64,000 bases of DNA from JACDAN01 sp963827705 (GTDB taxonomy: Bacteria; Actinomycetota; Thermoleophilia; Gaiellales; Gaiellaceae). A program made the translations under genes and the position numbers. Every line of letters starts with the position of its first letter. Positions within the stretch are counted from its first letter, which is position 1. Under the pieces are notes generated by a model. It saw only the letters and a program-made list of their open reading frames with translations, ran no database searches and was not told the DNA's origin. Positions 33,117-40,471 of the stretch are shown here, one piece after another. Location: positions 186,001 to 250,000 of the forward strand of contig CAWHBN010000016.1 in the NCBI GenBank assembly GCA_963827705.1. Reading direction: 5' to 3'.

Positions 33117-33770
33117 CTAGGCGGGATCAGCGTCGCCGGCGATCTCGCCCATGTAGGGCGGGAGCTCGAGCGCACGCTCGAAAGCGGCCCGGTCGTGGAC
33201 CGGCCGGCCATGGGAGATGATCACGTGCTCGAACGGCAGCTCGAGCAGCTCCCTGAGGGCGGGAAGCACACGCTTCTCGTGCCACGGCGTTCCCCACACG
33301 ACGAGCTGCCCGTCGCGCTCCGTCAGGGCATCTGCGAAGACGATTGTGCGCTGCTCGGGTAGCCACATGGGCGTCTCGTTGCGTCCGCGCCCGTCGTAGA
33401 GCGCCACGAGACCGCCTGGCAGCTCGCTGCCTTCGCCGATCCAGTCGAGCTCCGTCTTCGGGGCGTCGCCTGCGAAGAACATGTCGGGGCCGTACGCACG
33501 GGCGCCGTAGCGTTCGACGAAGAGATCCACGTCGCGCACGTGGTCCGGCTTGAGGACGACGACGACGGTCGGTGGGCTCTCGTCGAGCCGCTTCCAGACG
33601 TCGGTGGCGTCCTCGGGCGGCGCGAGCGGATCGAGGAGAGCAACCTCGCCCCCGGACTCGACGCAGGTCGAGGTGACGCCCGGCTCCCAGTGGACGTGAG
33701 GCGCCCAGGCAGGGTGATCCCTCCGCCAGATCCACAGGCCCGGCGCGACATCGATGATCTCGACGCTCAC
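33117..33770 (-). CDS. Metallo-beta-lactamase-fold-like protein with degenerate metal motif
   Basis: A 217-residue protein with the strand order and late motifs of MBL-fold proteins (EVALLDPLAPPEDA, TIVFADALTERDG, HVIISHGRPVHDR). The usual HxHxDH is replaced by KPDHVRDVD, so hydrolase activity is doubtful. GTG at 33770 is 4 bases beyond the stop of the small membrane protein gene, suggesting an operon with imuB. The role is unknown. Confidence 0.7.
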   Translation of the reverse strand: MSVEIIDVAPGLWIWRRDHPAWAPHVHWEPGVTSTCVESGGEVALLDPLAPPEDATDVWKRLDESPPTVVVVLKPDHVRDVDLFVERYGARAYGPDMFFAGDAPKTELDWIGEGSELPGGLVALYDGRGRNETPMWLPEQRTIVFADALTERDGQLVVWGTPWHEKRVLPALRELLELPFEHVIISHGRPVHDRAAFERALELPPYMGEIAGDADPA

Positions 33771-33774
33771 GCGG

Positions 33775-33924
33775 TCAGCGGCCGTGCGCGTGCCCGCCGG
33801 CGAGGTCGACGGCAATCGACAAGAGCAGGAATCCCGCCCAGAAGTTGACGGGGTTGAAGGTGAGAGGCTCGTTGTCGCCGACGAGGTTCCAGGTGAACCA
33901 GATGAAGAACCAGAGCAGGGTCAT
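33775..33924 (-). CDS. 49-residue membrane protein downstream of imuB
   Basis: The open frame starts at ATG 33924 and encodes MTLLWFFIWFTWNLVGDN, then a loop and a second hydrophobic stretch FWAGFLLLSIAVDLAGG, ending HAHGR. Two membrane segments are predicted. It lies 10 bases after the DUF6504 stop and 4 bases before the next gene, so it is the third gene of a tight minus-strand unit. No close family is known to me. Confidence 0.6.
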   Translation of the reverse strand: MTLLWFFIWFTWNLVGDNEPLTFNPVNFWAGFLLLSIAVDLAGGHAHGR

Positions 33925-33934
33925 GGGCGGAAGC

Positions 33935-34213
33935 CTAAGCGCCGCGCTGGGAGAACCAGCGGCCGTGCTCGTCGTCGTGGAAGACGACCACGTTCTGGCC
34001 GCTCTCCAGGACGACGTCGAAGTAGCGGCGGTTGATCGGCTGCTCCGTCCACCAGCGGTCGAGCACGCGCCACTCTTCCCGGATCAGCTCGACTGCAAGG
34101 CGGTTGACGAGACGCGGCGCCCCGTCTGCTTGTGGCTCGACGAGGGCGGGTCGCGGCTCGTTCAGTCGTCCTGCGGTACGAAGAGCGCTCGCGCTTCCGG
34201 TATGCGAGACCAC
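33935..34213 (-). CDS. DUF6504-like small protein linked to ImuB
   Basis: A protein of up to 92 residues whose C-terminal half matches the small domain found after Y-family polymerase relatives in actinobacteria (IREEWRVLDRWWTEQPINRR, YFDVVLESG, VVVFHD, GRWFSQRG). The GTG at 34213 overlaps imuB by 52 bases; a shorter product is possible. Its constant position after imuB suggests a role in the mutasome, but none is established. Confidence 0.7.
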   Translation of the reverse strand: MVSHTGSASALRTAGRLNEPRPALVEPQADGAPRLVNRLAVELIREEWRVLDRWWTEQPINRRYFDVVLESGQNVVVFHDDEHGRWFSQRGA

Positions 34214-35346
34214 GGGGCCACTTCGACCACTGTTGCCACCACTCCACCGCCGGTCGATGCCTTGACCTGCCGAAGGCCTTCGCGGAGACGGTTCTGGAGC
34301 TCGGCGCCCTCGGTCTTGACGAGCTCGAGCTGGCGCCCGGTCTCCTCGGTCAGCTCGACGAGCTCGAGGCGAAGCGCCCGTACTGGTGCCGGCAGCTCGG
34401 CGATCTTCGGGCCGAGCGCGATCCGGATCCGATCGTGATCGCCGGCGGGATCGCGGAAGGTCAGCGTCCGGCGCCAGGAGGCTCCGCCGACGAGTCGTGC
34501 CGAGAGTGCGACTTTTCGGACGAAGCGGTCGGCGCGCTCGGGCCGGTTGACGGCCTTTTCGGCCATGCTGGCGAGGGCGCGTCGGAGCGTGAGCTCGTTT
34601 CCGACCGCCTCGGGGAACTCGAGCACCTCGACCACCTCGGCGGGCGGGCGGCGGCCGCGGATGCGACCGCTCTTCCCTCCTCTCGCCTGGCCCCAGGCGC
34701 TCCGGCCGTCCGGTCCCAGTCGTTCGGCAACGGCAGCGCCCGGGAGCCCGGCAAGCTGTCCCACCTTCTTCACGCCCAGCGCCTCCAGCTCCTCGCGGCG
34801 TCGCTCGTCTAGCCCGAGCAGGCGGAGTGGAAGCGGGGCGAGGAAGTCCTGCGTGTGCTCGTCGGAGACGACGAGAGCCTGGCCTGGGCGCGCGACGTTG
34901 GCTGCCGCAAGTGCGGCGAACCGGCGGGTGGCCGCACCAACGCGCGCGTCCCAGTGTGAGCCGACCGCGGCGAGGGCGCGCTTCAGCGCCGGCTCGAGGC
35001 CGCCGTAGAGGCGTTCCACCCCGCGCGTGTCGAAGTAGGCGGTGCCGAGCTGTGCAGACTCGACCGCGAACCCGTTGTCCTCGAGCCGGCGGACGATCTC
35101 CTCCCAGTCGCGTTCCGCACCGGCCGGATCGGGCTCGACGAGTACGAGCTTCGGGCAGGTAGCGAGCGCCTCCCCCATCCGCATCCCCGGCCGGACACCG
35201 GCCTGGTGAGCCGCGGCGGTGACGGGCCCGACGAGCGGCTCAACACCTTCGGGAGGCGCGAGTGCAGCGGGCTGAAGCGCAAGGCTAGGCCGCGAGCGAA
35301 GCGCGGCGCGAAGCTCGAATCCGGGGATGGCGAGGCAGGCAATCAT
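34162..35346 (-). CDS. imuB: ImuB, inactive Y-family polymerase of the SOS mutasome
   Basis: The 394-residue protein resembles the DinB/UmuC fold: LAIPGFELRAALRSRPSLAL at the start, AGVRPGMRMGEALATCPKLV, then FAVESAQLGTAYFDTRG and a helix-hairpin-helix (LGVKKVGQLAGLPGAAVAER). Catalytic acidic residues of true Y polymerases are missing at the start (IPGFE in place of D-D) and in the palm. ImuB acts as an adaptor linking DnaE2 to the beta clamp. It begins 3 bases after two LexA boxes. No imuA is visible. Confidence 0.88.
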   Translation of the reverse strand: MIACLAIPGFELRAALRSRPSLALQPAALAPPEGVEPLVGPVTAAAHQAGVRPGMRMGEALATCPKLVLVEPDPAGAERDWEEIVRRLEDNGFAVESAQLGTAYFDTRGVERLYGGLEPALKRALAAVGSHWDARVGAATRRFAALAAANVARPGQALVVSDEHTQDFLAPLPLRLLGLDERRREELEALGVKKVGQLAGLPGAAVAERLGPDGRSAWGQARGGKSGRIRGRRPPAEVVEVLEFPEAVGNELTLRRALASMAEKAVNRPERADRFVRKVALSARLVGGASWRRTLTFRDPAGDHDRIRIALGPKIAELPAPVRALRLELVELTEETGRQLELVKTEGAELQNRLREGLRQVKASTGGGVVATVVEVAPWSRIPEARALFVPQDD

Positions 35347-35349
35347 GAC

Positions 35350-35388
35350 CGAACACGTGTTCTAGCACGAACATGTGTTCGGTGTCAA
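35350..35388 (-). promoter_or_regulatory. imuB promoter with two LexA boxes
   Basis: Minus-strand TTGACA (35388-35383), an 18-base spacer and TAGAAC (35364-35359) form a promoter. LexA palindromes lie at 35368-35381 (CGAACATGTGTTCG, perfect in both half sites) and at 35350-35363 (CGAACACGTGTTCT, one half site with a changed end). They cover the spacer and the -10/start region. Transcription would start about 6 bases before the ATG. Confidence 0.88.
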
Positions 35389-35758
35389 GTTGGCTTCTTT
35401 AGACTCCTTTCGAGTGCGAACTCAAACGATTGCCGCACTTCTTTACGCCGCCCTGGCGATCGTCTTTGCCTTCACGTATGAGCTCTTTGACGAGGACGAG
35501 TCGTGGCTGGTCGAAACGTACGTCGCCGCCGCCATCCTCATACATCCGATCGTCGGGGCTCTCGTTCCCCGGTGGTGGATGCTCTTGCTCCCGTTCGTCG
35601 CGCTGGTCGTCGTGCTTCCCTTCTCCGAGCCGGATCCCGAGTTCTTCGGGATAACGGACGCCGGCTTCATGTTCCTCGGCGGCTTCTTCGCCATGATCCT
35701 CGTTGCATTCGGGATCGCATGCCGGCTCACGGCCGACATGCTGCGCGAGCCGCGCTAG
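35375..35758 (+). CDS. Small membrane protein, unknown
   Basis: The frame gives up to 127 residues. GTG at 35414 is a likely start, just before the first of about four membrane segments (TIAALLYAALAIVFAFTYEL, YVAAAILIHPIVGALV, WWMLLLPFVALVVVLPF, GFMFLGGFFAMILVAFGIAC). It is divergent from imuB and lies next to the LexA boxes, so damage control is possible. It overlaps the convergent comB stop by 4 bases. Confidence 0.65.
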   Translation: MFGVKLASLDSFRVRTQTIAALLYAALAIVFAFTYELFDEDESWLVETYVAAAILIHPIVGALVPRWWMLLLPFVALVVVLPFSEPDPEFFGITDAGFMFLGGFFAMILVAFGIACRLTADMLREPR

Positions 35759-36426
35759 CGAACGATCTCGGCGGCGCTGTCGAGCATCCGCGTGACGCGC
35801 GGCACGACGCCGACTGTGTTCTCCTGGGCGCAGAACTCGATGTCCTGCTCGAGCCCCGGCGGCCCGTACGTTCTCGCCATGATCCCGTCCCACGCAGTCG
35901 GAAACGAGCGCGCCAGGATCGCCGACGCCTTCGCTGCGTCCGTCTCCTCGCCGCCCAGCAGATCGACGATCCGGCCGGCGCAGTACGCGTCGTCCAGCGC
36001 GAACCGGCCCTGGAAACCGGCGCAGACGATCACACAGTCGTCGTCCACCGCGCCCGCAGCCGCCGAGAGGTTCAGGAGCGAGCCCAGGAAGACCGTCTCG
36101 CACGCAGCAGCCGCCGCGAGAACCGCCCGCGTCCCGTTCGTGGTCGAGTAGATCAACGTCGACGCCCGCGGCTCGAGCACCTCCCGCGGCGAGGCGCCGA
36201 TGTCGAACCCCTCGATCTGCACCGCGCTCCGCTCTCCGCCCAGCAGCCCCTCCCCCAGCTGCTCGCGCAGCGCCCGCGCGTCCTCGATTTCCCGGCAGCA
36301 GTAGACCCGCTCGTAGCCGCTCGCGAGGGCCTGCGCGATCGTCGACGTTGCCCGCATGACGTCCACCACGACGGCGACCGGCGCCTCCAGCACCTCGTCC
36401 GGCGTGAACGCGACATGGACTCTCAC
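35755..36426 (-). CDS. comB: ComB-like 2-phosphosulfolactate phosphatase
   Basis: The 223-residue protein matches the ComB family: PVAVVVDVMRATSTIAQAL near 16-34, STTNGTRAVLAA near 93-104, and VCAGFQGRFALDDAYCAGRI near 135-154. ComB removes phosphate from 2-phosphosulfolactate in coenzyme M synthesis in archaea. Bacterial members have uncertain substrates. GTG start at 36426. No other sulfolactate genes are in the window. Confidence 0.88.
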   Translation of the reverse strand: MRVHVAFTPDEVLEAPVAVVVDVMRATSTIAQALASGYERVYCCREIEDARALREQLGEGLLGGERSAVQIEGFDIGASPREVLEPRASTLIYSTTNGTRAVLAAAAACETVFLGSLLNLSAAAGAVDDDCVIVCAGFQGRFALDDAYCAGRIVDLLGGEETDAAKASAILARSFPTAWDGIMARTYGPPGLEQDIEFCAQENTVGVVPRVTRMLDSAAEIVR

Positions 36427-36472
36427 GGCGGCACTACGCTACAGCCGCCCCGTGGCCTGTTCGAGCTCCTTC

Positions 36473-36616
36473 CGGGATGAAGCCTTGAGTCGCTGCGCCG
36501 CGCTGAACGGCGCGAGGCGTCGTCCTCAGCCGTCCCCGTATCCTCCGGATACGCGGCCGGCCTGCGTCCGGGCCTCGCATCCATTCATCGCGACGCACCG
36601 ACGAAGCGTCATCCCG
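36473..36616. other. Inverted-repeat-bounded element between comB and rhomboid
   Basis: CGGGATGA (36473-36480) and TCATCCCG (36609-36616) are perfect complements enclosing 128 bases. Inside are nested hairpins such as CGTATCC/GGATACG with a 3-base loop (36537-36553) and GCGCCG/CGGCGC near 36495-36513. The right arm ends 2 bases before the rhomboid start, where no Shine-Dalgarno is visible. It could be a structured 5' leader or a small mobile repeat. Confidence 0.45.
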
Positions 36617-36618
36617 AA

Positions 36619-37479
36619 ATGAGCTCGCCCGCCGAACCGATGTACTGCTATCGCCATCCCAACCGGGAGACGCTCGTCTCCTGCTCGGAGTGCGGCCGGC
36701 CGATCTGCGAGGACTGCATGACCTTCGCGCCCGTCGGGATCCGGTGCCCCGATCACTCCGGACTGCCACAGGGTGCTCAGCGGGTCACCCAAGGCGTACA
36801 GCGCGCGAGCTTCGAGGGCACCGGCGCCCTCGTCACCAAGGCGATCATCGCGATCAACGTTGGCGTCTACCTTCTGGAACTCGCCGCCGGCGGCCAGATC
36901 AACGGCACCGGGAACGAGATCTACCGGGAGGGCGTCCTCTACGGCCCGGTGGTCGCGAACGGGGACTACTGGCGGCTCTTCACCGCGATGTTCCTCCACT
37001 ACGGGCCGATCCACCTCGGATTGAACATGCTCGCGCTCTGGTGGTTCGGCGCCGCCGTCGAGCAGGCGCTCGGCCGCGGCCGCTATCTGCTGCTCTACAT
37101 CGTCTCGGGCCTGGCCGGATCTGCCGGCGCACTCCTCTTCGCGCCAGAGAGCCTCACCGTCGGCGCCTCGGGCGCGATCTTCGGCATTCTCGGCGCTGCT
37201 TTCGTGCTCGAGCGTCAGCACATGTACGTCCTCGGCGGCGGAGCCTTGTCGATCATCGTCCTGAACCTTGCGTTCACGTTCTTCATCCCGGGGATCTCGA
37301 TCGGCGGCCACATCGGCGGGCTGATCGGCGGCGCGATCGGCGTCCTGTCCCTCTCGCGCTTCGGCCGCGGGCACGCCGTTTACGGCAAGCCCGGAATCCT
37401 CGGCGTCGGGGGCCTGATCGCGATCGGGGTGGTGAGCGTGCTGGTCTCCTACTGGAGCGTTCAGGAGTACGTGATCTAG
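36619..37479 (+). CDS. Rhomboid-family intramembrane serine protease with N-terminal zinc finger
   Basis: The 286-residue protein begins with a B-box-like zinc finger (CYRHPNRE, SCSECGRPICEDC, IRCPDH; six Cys and two His within residues 10-46), then six or seven membrane helices. The rhomboid motifs are YGPIHLGLNMLALWWFG, the catalytic Ser in GASGAIFG (near 184-191) and the catalytic His in GGHIGGLIGGA. It should cleave membrane helices of partner proteins; the substrate is unknown. Confidence 0.93.
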   Translation: MSSPAEPMYCYRHPNRETLVSCSECGRPICEDCMTFAPVGIRCPDHSGLPQGAQRVTQGVQRASFEGTGALVTKAIIAINVGVYLLELAAGGQINGTGNEIYREGVLYGPVVANGDYWRLFTAMFLHYGPIHLGLNMLALWWFGAAVEQALGRGRYLLLYIVSGLAGSAGALLFAPESLTVGASGAIFGILGAAFVLERQHMYVLGGGALSIIVLNLAFTFFIPGISIGGHIGGLIGGAIGVLSLSRFGRGHAVYGKPGILGVGGLIAIGVVSVLVSYWSVQEYVI

Positions 37480-37483
37480 CGCG

Positions 37484-37518
37484 GCGGAGTCGACGGACGC
37501 CCGGCCGGTCGACTCCGC
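37484..37518. terminator. Bidirectional hairpin between rhomboid and small-ORF unit
   Basis: A perfect 11-bp stem GCGGAGTCGAC/GTCGACTCCGC with a 13-base loop lies just after the rhomboid stop on the plus strand and 26 bases after the 60-residue ORF stop on the minus strand. There is no U run, so termination would be of the stem-only type common in high-GC bacteria. Confidence 0.6.
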
Positions 37519-37543
37519 TCGCGCGTGTGATCGTTCGTGGTCA

Positions 37544-37726
37544 CTAGCTGCCCAGTGACGGACGACTGGCGCGGTAGGCGCTGGGGCGCAGCGCCAGCCT
37601 GCTCAGCGCGATCCGCATGCTCCGGCGTCTCCGCCGGCGGCTCATCGGGCGTCGCGCGTCGCGGCTCAACTGCTCGATCCGCTCACTGCACATCAGGCGG
37701 CGAGTTTCCAGGTCGTAGCTCGACAT
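37544..37726 (-). CDS. 60-residue Arg-rich small protein
   Basis: ATG at 37726 sits behind a very strong ribosome site (AAAGGAGGAGA, 4 bases upstream). The product is MSSYDLETRRLMCSERIEQL followed by a highly basic middle with six consecutive Arg and an Arg/Ser/Pro/Leu tail. It lies on a minus-strand unit with its own promoter (38064-38092) and an 11-bp hairpin downstream. It may be an RNA- or membrane-binding peptide. I recognise no family. Confidence 0.6.
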   Translation of the reverse strand: MSSYDLETRRLMCSERIEQLSRDARRPMSRRRRRRSMRIALSRLALRPSAYRASRPSLGS

Positions 37727-37802
37727 GTCTTCTCCTCCTTTCCACGCTCTCGTCGGTGCGGGGATGTGGCATCCAGCTGATGCCTGTCGTGTGAACCACC
37801 AA
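37683..37802 (-). CDS. Possible 39-residue ORF overlapping the small Arg-rich gene
   Basis: TTG at 37802 (or GTG at 37799) lies 6 to 9 bases after AAAGGAGA. It encodes MVVHTTGISWMPHPRTDE and a basic tail, and ends 44 bases inside the next ORF in another frame. Translation through it could couple to the 60-residue ORF. The ribosome site supports it; composition does not clearly do so. Confidence 0.35.
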   Translation of the reverse strand: MVVHTTGISWMPHPRTDESVERRRRHVELRPGNSPPDVQ

Positions 37803-37942
37803 GTGGTTCTCCTTTCGGTCTGTGCGGCGGGCGGGAGCTCTTCGGCTCCGCGCGTCGGGCGCCCGAAGGGCGGAGCAGGCGTGCGAAGGTACTTCGAGCC
37901 CGCCGCGGGAACGGCCTTACCGTCCGCGACTGTGCGCCTGGC

Positions 37943-38002
37943 TTACCAGGCGACGGTGGCCGCGGAGAGGCGAGGCCCGTCATTGAGCGTGAAGTGCGTC
38001 AA
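37943..38002 (-). CDS. Possible 19-residue leader peptide
   Basis: TTG at 38002 lies 8 bases after AAAGGAGG (38018-38011) and encodes MTHFTLNDGPRLSAATVAW before TAA. It is the first ORF after the promoter at 38064-38092. It may be a leader peptide controlling the downstream ORFs or a small functional peptide. Confidence 0.4.
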   Translation of the reverse strand: MTHFTLNDGPRLSAATVAW

Positions 38003-38063
38003 CGCCTCGACCTCCTTTCCGTCGGCTGCCGGGCCTCGAAGCGGCCCGACGTGGAAGCAAATC

Positions 38064-38092
38064 ATCCTGCGCCTCGCGAATCGATCTGTCAA
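38064..38092 (-). promoter_or_regulatory. Promoter of the small-ORF unit
   Basis: Minus-strand TTGACA (38092-38087, overlapping the histidine kinase stop) is followed after exactly 17 bases by CAGGAT (38069-38064). This is a consensus -35 with a moderate -10. The predicted transcript runs about 550 bases to the hairpin at 37484-37518 and includes three ribosome sites. Confidence 0.65.
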
Positions 38093-39729
38093 GTCCCCGA
38101 CGACTCGCTCGAGAGCTCGACGACGAATGTCGCGCCTTCCCCGGGCTCGGACTCGACCCGGAGTCGGCCACCCATCCTGCGCGTCAGCTCGCGGGAGATG
38201 TACAGACCCAGGCCGGTCCCGCCCGACAAGCGCGTGAGCTGCGGTCCTGCCCGGTAGAACTTCTCGAAGATCCGCTCGCGCTCGCCCGGCGCAATTCCCG
38301 GTCCCGAGTCGCTGACCGCGATCGAGACGAGCCCATTGCTTGACCCCGCCGAGATCCGGACGGGGCTCCGGCCGTGCTTGGCGGCGTTGTCGATGAGGTT
38401 CAAGAGGACTTGCTGGATCCGGTCGGAGTCGCCTGCCGCACGACCCACGTCGGCGGCGATCTCGACCTGCATCTCCATGTCCTCTGGGAGGTGCGAGCGC
38501 ATCGTCTGGACCGCGGTCTGCACAGCCGCGCCCACGTCGACCGGCTCTTGATGCACGGTGATCTGGCCGCGGTCCAGGCGCGTCGTGAGGAGGACCTCCT
38601 CGGTGATCTGGCTGAGCCGTGCCGCCTGTGTCGCGATCATCTCGATCAGCTGGCGGCGTTGCTCGGGCGGGATCTCCTCCCGGCGCAGCAGCGTCTGAGC
38701 CGCGCCGTAGACCGCGGTCATCGGCGTGCGCAGCTCGTGGGAGATCGTTGCGACGAAGTCCGTCTTTTCCTCTTCGAGCCGGGTTTCGGCGGTCACGTCA
38801 CGGAAGGCGTAGACGACGCCGGCCCTGATCCGGACGGCGACGAAGGAGAGCCAGAGGTCACGGCCGCCGAGCTCGACGGGAAGCGTCAACGGTCTGGCCA
38901 TCGCGCCCTGGGCGGCGACCTCGACACGGTCGGCGAGCGCGGCCGTGGCCGGGACGACGTCTACGAGCTTCCGCCCGAGGACGTGGTCGGCCGAGAGCCC
39001 GGTGGCGAGCGCGGCGGCGGCGTTCCACAGCCGGACGACTCCCTGCTGGTCGACGAGGAAGATCCCGTCGCCCACGGCCTCGAGGACCTGAGCCGCTTGC
39101 TCGCGCTCGAGTGCGACGGCACGCGCAGCCGCCTCGGCAGCCTCGAGCCGCAAGCGCTCCTGGTGAAGGCGTGCGTTTCGCACAGCGGCGCCCATCTGCG
39201 CCACGAGCCCGTCGAAGAGGTCGAGGTCGTCCTCGGAGTAGACGCCCCGGTCCGTCATCAGCTGGACGACGCCCACGACACGACCCTCGTCCTTGACCGG
39301 AACCATCATGGCCGAGGTCGTCTTCGCAGGGCCAGAGTCGGGAATCTTCTCCAGTCGCCCCTCGGCGTCCACGTTGTAGTAGACGCCGTCGACCGTGGTC
39401 ACCCGCTCGGGCACGTTGTCGAAGAGCACCGGCTCGCCGGTGACGATCACACGGCTCTGCATGCCGCCGCCTTCGCGGTTGAGCTTGAGCGGTGGAAGCG
39501 TCGCGGGATCGAGGGCGGCGCCGTCCGTCCACGCGTACTCGCAGCGGATCATGTCGTCTCTGTCGTCGTACGAGGAGACGATGAGGCCGTCGTGTTGGAG
39601 GACATCGCCGATGAGCTCGTGGAACCGCTCGTAGACCCGCTCGGGCTCGACGCTTTCACCGAGCCGGCGCGCGGCGAGGAGGAGGAGCTCGGCCACCTCC
39701 GCCTTGCGAATGAGCTCGCGGCTGTCCAT
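38089..39729 (-). CDS. GAF-PAS sensor histidine kinase
   Basis: A 546-residue soluble sensor kinase. The GAF domain spans about 20-190 and a PAS domain about 205-310 (VLEAVGDGIFLVDQQGVVRL). HisKA follows with the phospho-His in FVATISHELRTPMTAVYGA (near 335), and an HATPase_c domain has N (LLNLIDNAAKHG), G1 (DSGPGIAP), F (IFEKFYR) and G2 (GGTGLGLYIS) boxes. No membrane segment is present, so it senses a cytosolic signal. No response regulator is adjacent, making it an orphan in this window. Confidence 0.93.
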   Translation of the reverse strand: MDSRELIRKAEVAELLLLAARRLGESVEPERVYERFHELIGDVLQHDGLIVSSYDDRDDMIRCEYAWTDGAALDPATLPPLKLNREGGGMQSRVIVTGEPVLFDNVPERVTTVDGVYYNVDAEGRLEKIPDSGPAKTTSAMMVPVKDEGRVVGVVQLMTDRGVYSEDDLDLFDGLVAQMGAAVRNARLHQERLRLEAAEAAARAVALEREQAAQVLEAVGDGIFLVDQQGVVRLWNAAAALATGLSADHVLGRKLVDVVPATAALADRVEVAAQGAMARPLTLPVELGGRDLWLSFVAVRIRAGVVYAFRDVTAETRLEEEKTDFVATISHELRTPMTAVYGAAQTLLRREEIPPEQRRQLIEMIATQAARLSQITEEVLLTTRLDRGQITVHQEPVDVGAAVQTAVQTMRSHLPEDMEMQVEIAADVGRAAGDSDRIQQVLLNLIDNAAKHGRSPVRISAGSSNGLVSIAVSDSGPGIAPGERERIFEKFYRAGPQLTRLSGGTGLGLYISRELTRRMGGRLRVESEPGEGATFVVELSSESSGT

Positions 39730-39790
39730 CCCTTGACCTTAATCAGCTCCCGCTCGCCCGCAACTCACGATCTCCAGGACAATCCACTCC

Positions 39791-40471
39791 GTGCCCGGAT
39801 GGGAGCGACTGGCGGCGGGGAGTGGGATCGGCTTCGTGCTGGCTTCGGCGATCGCATTCCTGATCGTCCCGGACCCGCCCACGGCGGACGAGAGCAGCGA
39901 GTTCATCCTCAACTTCGTCGCGGTCAACGACGCCGACCTGCTCTGGCAGGCGTTCTTCTTCGGGATCGGCGGCATCTTGCTCCTCTGGTTCGGGGGGACG
40001 CTGGCCGCCGCGCTGCGCCGGCTCGGGCGCAACCCGGACGACCGGCTGCCGGCGGTCATCACCGCCTCTGCGGGAGCAGCGGTTGCGATGTTCCTCGTCG
40101 GCGTGATCTGCGTCGGGGCGCTCGCCTCGGGAATCGAGCAGATGGATCAGGGCGTCGCCTACGGCCTCTACCAGGTCGGGAGCCTCGCGTTCGTGATGAC
40201 GGACTTCCCGGCAGCGGCCTTCGTCTGGGCCGCCTCGATCGGGATTGCGCGGTCGGAGCTGCTCCCGAAGTCGGTCGGCTACGTCGGAGGGATCGTCGGG
40301 CTGCTGCTCATCGTCAACGCCGGAGGCCGGCTGCTCGGTGACCGGGCCGACTTCGCCCCAGGCGGAACGGCGAACACGATCGTCTTCGCCTTCTTCCTGT
40401 TCTGGGTGTTCGTGACGAGTCTGTTCCTGATGCAGCGCGTCTCGCCGGCTCGCCGAACGCCGGAGACCTAG
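39791..40471 (+). CDS. Six-helix membrane protein (DUF4386-like)
   Basis: The 226-residue protein has about six membrane segments (GIGFVLASAIAFLIV, LWQAFFFGIGGILLLWFGG, AVAMFLVGVICVGALASG, AAFVWAASIGIA, VGGIVGLLLIVNAGG, IVFAFFLFWVFVTSLFL). Weak resemblance to DUF4386-type membrane proteins is my only family hint. It starts at GTG, divergent from the histidine kinase by 61 bases, and its end overlaps the convergent ppdK stop by 4 bases. Confidence 0.65.
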   Translation: MPGWERLAAGSGIGFVLASAIAFLIVPDPPTADESSEFILNFVAVNDADLLWQAFFFGIGGILLLWFGGTLAAALRRLGRNPDDRLPAVITASAGAAVAMFLVGVICVGALASGIEQMDQGVAYGLYQVGSLAFVMTDFPAAAFVWAASIGIARSELLPKSVGYVGGIVGLLLIVNAGGRLLGDRADFAPGGTANTIVFAFFLFWVFVTSLFLMQRVSPARRTPET

